NCBI GenBank assembly: GCA_014237955.1
Contig: JABABY010000002.1
Span: forward strand, 1-43,903
Direction of reading: 5' to 3'
DNA: 43,903 nt
DNA from: Planctomycetota bacterium
Lineage (GTDB): Bacteria > Planctomycetota > Planctomycetia > Pirellulales > UBA7805
A program made the position numbers and the translations under genes. Position 1 is the first letter of the stretch. Each line of letters opens with the position of its first letter. The notes under the pieces are model-generated. The model did not search any database and had not been told where the DNA came from. It worked only from the letters and a program-made list of their open reading frames with translations. Below, piece after piece: positions 42,847-43,903 of this stretch.

Positions 42847-43903
42847 TTACGGCGTCTTCCAGGGCGCATCCCACTGGATCGTATCTTCGGCCCGGGCATT
42901 CTTTGCCCTGACAGTCCCAAAAATATCTGTTGCGAAGTGGATTCCTTCACCCTCCGGCACGATCACTTGCCGAAATCGCAATAACTCGAGTAATTGGATC
43001 TGTTCTGCCTCATCATGGGCCGCGTTCCAGGTGTCGAAAAGATACTGCGCGTAGATCGTTCGGAAAATATTGGGCGTGCTTGGTTTGTTAATACCCTGAA
43101 GATATTTAACCCATCGGTGATTGGGTTGCCTGCTCGACCGGGTCGGATGTTCCACCGGAAATCCACCACGAAGTAAATCGACCTGCTTCCCATTGACCAG
43201 CCGGGCTTGCGCGACATACCAGGTATTGGTCGGCTGCTCTTTCGAAAACATGGCCCATCTTTGGCGCAGAACTAGCGATTCGGCCACTCGTTTCATCGCC
43301 GTTGGAGTGAGCGAACCACGCTCGGGTTCCATAAGCCCCAGAACATTGTAGACAATTACAAAAAGAAGACAGAGGGTGACGATCGATGTGAAAATAAGCG
43401 GTGGTTTGGGATGGTGGAGATCACCACTCTTTATCTGATCTGTCGCGTGCTGCAGTTGGCTTCTGGTTGCACCTTGTACCAACAGCGTTCGAACCGGATT
43501 CCAGCAAGTAGCCGACCAGAATTCGGTGGGTAGCAGAAGTGCCCAAGCTGCCAGGGAGATGTAGGAAAACAGACCGACCGTAACGGTCAGTTCAATCCCG
43601 ATATGAAACAATACAAATCCGGCGATTGTGAAGAGGCGAAACGTTGCGGTCCGCCACGGCACAAAGAGTAACCAGGGGCCGATAATCTGGAGGCCAATCG
43701 CCATCATTGATAAAAGTCGGATCAGGGTAGGGTGGCCAAGCAGCCATTCCCCCAGTGGTTTGTTGTAATCTCCCCAGATCAACATCCCCTCTAATAGACT
43801 GCTTAAATGTTCGTGGTTGATCAGTTTATAAATAATTGTACAAAAAAAAACCAAAAACACCTGAATGAGAATGGCACAGGTCCCCATCGATAAGACAATC
43901 GAT
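42847..43903 (-). CDS. HTTM-type membrane protein, N-terminus outside window
   Basis: The frame stays open to the right edge, so the ATG at 43887 is probably internal and the gene begins beyond the window. The visible 350 residues include several hydrophobic segments (for example LIQVFLVFFCTIIYKL, LLSMMAIGLQIIGPWLLF, LFTIAGFVLFHIGIELT, YISLAAWALLLP, and FTSIVTLCLLFVIVYNVLG), then a soluble C-terminal part of about 180 residues. The FxTxxYKL and HIGIELT patterns fit the HTTM (horizontally transferred transmembrane, vitamin-K-dependent gamma-carboxylase-like) family. The catalytic capacity is not known. The C-terminus has W-rich and KQVDLLRGG blocks. It may be the counterpart of the HTTM-neighbour protein at 49-744, but the two are 42 kb apart here. 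Confidence 0.8.
   Translation of the reverse strand, partial: SIVLSMGTCAILIQVFLVFFCTIIYKLINHEHLSSLLEGMLIWGDYNKPLGEWLLGHPTLIRLLSMMAIGLQIIGPWLLFVPWRTATFRLFTIAGFVLFHIGIELTVTVGLFSYISLAAWALLLPTEFWSATCWNPVRTLLVQGATRSQLQHATDQIKSGDLHHPKPPLIFTSIVTLCLLFVIVYNVLGLMEPERGSLTPTAMKRVAESLVLRQRWAMFSKEQPTNTWYVAQARLVNGKQVDLLRGGFPVEHPTRSSRQPNHRWVKYLQGINKPSTPNIFRTIYAQYLFDTWNAAHDEAEQIQLLELLRFRQVIVPEGEGIHFATDIFGTVRAKNARAEDTIQWDAPWKTP

Overview
The window looks like a chromosomal segment of a planctomycete, most probably a Pirellulales-type marine or freshwater bacterium. The evidence is a DUF1598 protein, formyltransferase/hydrolase genes (fhcA, fhcC) of tetrahydromethanopterin-linked C1 metabolism, an HTTM-type membrane protein, a three-gene PilM-led operon with planctomycete-style companions, and many secreted proteins with no close match outside the phylum. 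Base composition is moderate, with no abrupt shift that I could see by eye. I saw no tRNA, rRNA, insertion sequence, prophage block or CRISPR array. The assignment rests on protein features, not on a marker gene.

Layout. 1-1.4 kb: a membrane-anchored protein of the kind often found beside HTTM genes, and a small secreted protein with 22 cysteines that has its own promoter, hairpin leader and terminator. 2.1-7.7 kb (minus strand): pilM followed by two single-pass membrane proteins, with a possible translational switch before the second gene. 8.0-13.0 kb (minus): a fatty-acid degradation operon in the order fadA, acyl-CoA synthetase, acyl-CoA dehydrogenase. 13.1-16.4 kb: fhcC and fhcA on the minus strand with a plus-strand mobA-like gene between them. 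16.6-21.5 kb: a DinB-like protein, a cold-shock protein, a metallo-beta-lactamase-fold hydrolase, a SulP anion transporter with a long insert, and a HAD phosphatase. 21.8-29.3 kb: a regulatory block with a PAS histidine kinase whose receiver has lost its phospho-Asp, an NtrB/NtrC-like kinase and sigma-54 activator pair, an ECF sigma factor, a sigma-70 family factor and a stand-alone receiver. 29.7-34.7 kb: an outer-membrane efflux lipoprotein, an HdeD-like membrane protein, an AI-2E family permease and small proteins.

35.3-41.5 kb holds a tightly spaced operon of three exported proteins. The first combines a von Willebrand A domain, a long helical part, an STN/secretin-like domain, a Gly/Met-rich linker and a C-terminal domain that matches the self-cleaving S74 intramolecular chaperone of phage tail fibres, with the Ser-Lys dyad intact. 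The second has a YfaP/DUF2135-like domain and an Ig-like C-terminus. The third is DUF1598. I consider this the best candidate for an undescribed system: a cell-surface assembly in which a phage-type processing domain matures a VWA protein. A conserved secreted protein and a partial HTTM protein close the window.

The genes suggest a heterotroph that oxidises fatty acids and C1 units, senses envelope or nutritional cues, and has an elaborate planctomycetal cell surface. No search or structure prediction was run. Family names come from reading motifs.
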